From positions 154,875 to 182,374 of the forward strand of contig CAUYUJ010019266.1 of the NCBI GenBank assembly GCA_963575745.1: DNA of 27,500 nt, read 5' to 3'. A program made the translations under genes and the position numbers. This DNA is from Prorocentrum cordatum (lineage: Eukaryota > Sar > Dinophyceae > Prorocentrales > Prorocentraceae). Of the stretch, positions 27,468 to 27,500 are shown in pieces. Each line of letters begins with the position of its first letter. The first letter of the stretch is position 1. The notes under the pieces are model-generated. The model made no database searches. It had not been told where the DNA came from and saw only the letters and a list, made by a program, of their open reading frames with translations.

Positions 27468-27500
27468 GGACCAGTCCAGTCCAGTCCTCCCTCCTCCCTC
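27468..27500 (+). repeat. (CCAGT)3 tail then CTCC microsatellite
   Basis: Three CCAGT pentamers followed by CCTCCCTCCTCCCTC at the window edge. This is the same CTCC type as 1-240 and may be the flank into which the LINE inserted. Confidence 0.6.

Overview
The window looks like nuclear DNA of a dinoflagellate (Symbiodiniaceae, Polarella or Prorocentrum type; the genus cannot be told from sequence alone). The reasons are the GC-rich, gene-poor sequence packed with simple and satellite-like repeats, an apparent GC-AG intron with AG|G at both edges, introner-like repeats with GT or GA donors, a LINE, and two multi-domain eukaryotic-style minus-strand genes. No rRNA, tRNA, CRISPR, operon or bacterial features were seen.

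Layout. (1) 1-1273: polypyrimidine/CTCC microsatellite, then three degenerate GC-rich modules with GTC microsatellites, acting as the 5' region of a LINE. (2) 1274-2329: 5' half of the LINE reading frame (apurinic-like endonuclease). (3) 2314-24059: about 21.7 kb separating the two LINE halves, edged at both ends by direct TTCCCGG heptamer arrays. (4) 24060-26966: the rest of the same LINE frame, i.e. the last endonuclease motif (GDH), reverse transcriptase and a C-terminal zinc knuckle. (5) 26967-27500: LINE 3' region, returning to CTCC microsatellite.

Inside the 21.7 kb block there are two minus-strand genes. At 5298-8327 is a large gene of DUF3987-like appearance (low confidence) interrupted by one in-frame TAG. 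At 13036-15195 is a KDZ-transposase-like gene with CxC5/CxC6-type cysteine clusters and two predicted short introns. The rest is repeats: a GTGC/GCAC tandem repeat (3.1-3.46 kb), four CCAAG-motif arrays (3.9, 10.0, 15.7, 18.1 kb), two introner-like elements with pentamer (CATAG)n interiors (4.98 and 9.37 kb), TCC and CAT microsatellites, a ~350-bp tandem array (18.2-21.7 kb) and an ~805-bp tandem duplication with AGAAC pentamers (21.9-23.6 kb).

The main observation is that the two LINE halves meet at an identical 8-bp sequence, CACAATGG, at 2306-2313 and 24060-24067, in the same codon phase. Collapsing the duplication gives an uninterrupted endonuclease-RT frame. The block therefore behaves like one very large insertion with an 8-bp target-site duplication. 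It also has plausible GT-AG splice sites at its edges that would keep the frame. It may be a giant introner or intron, or a large DNA transposon carrying the KDZ-like gene.
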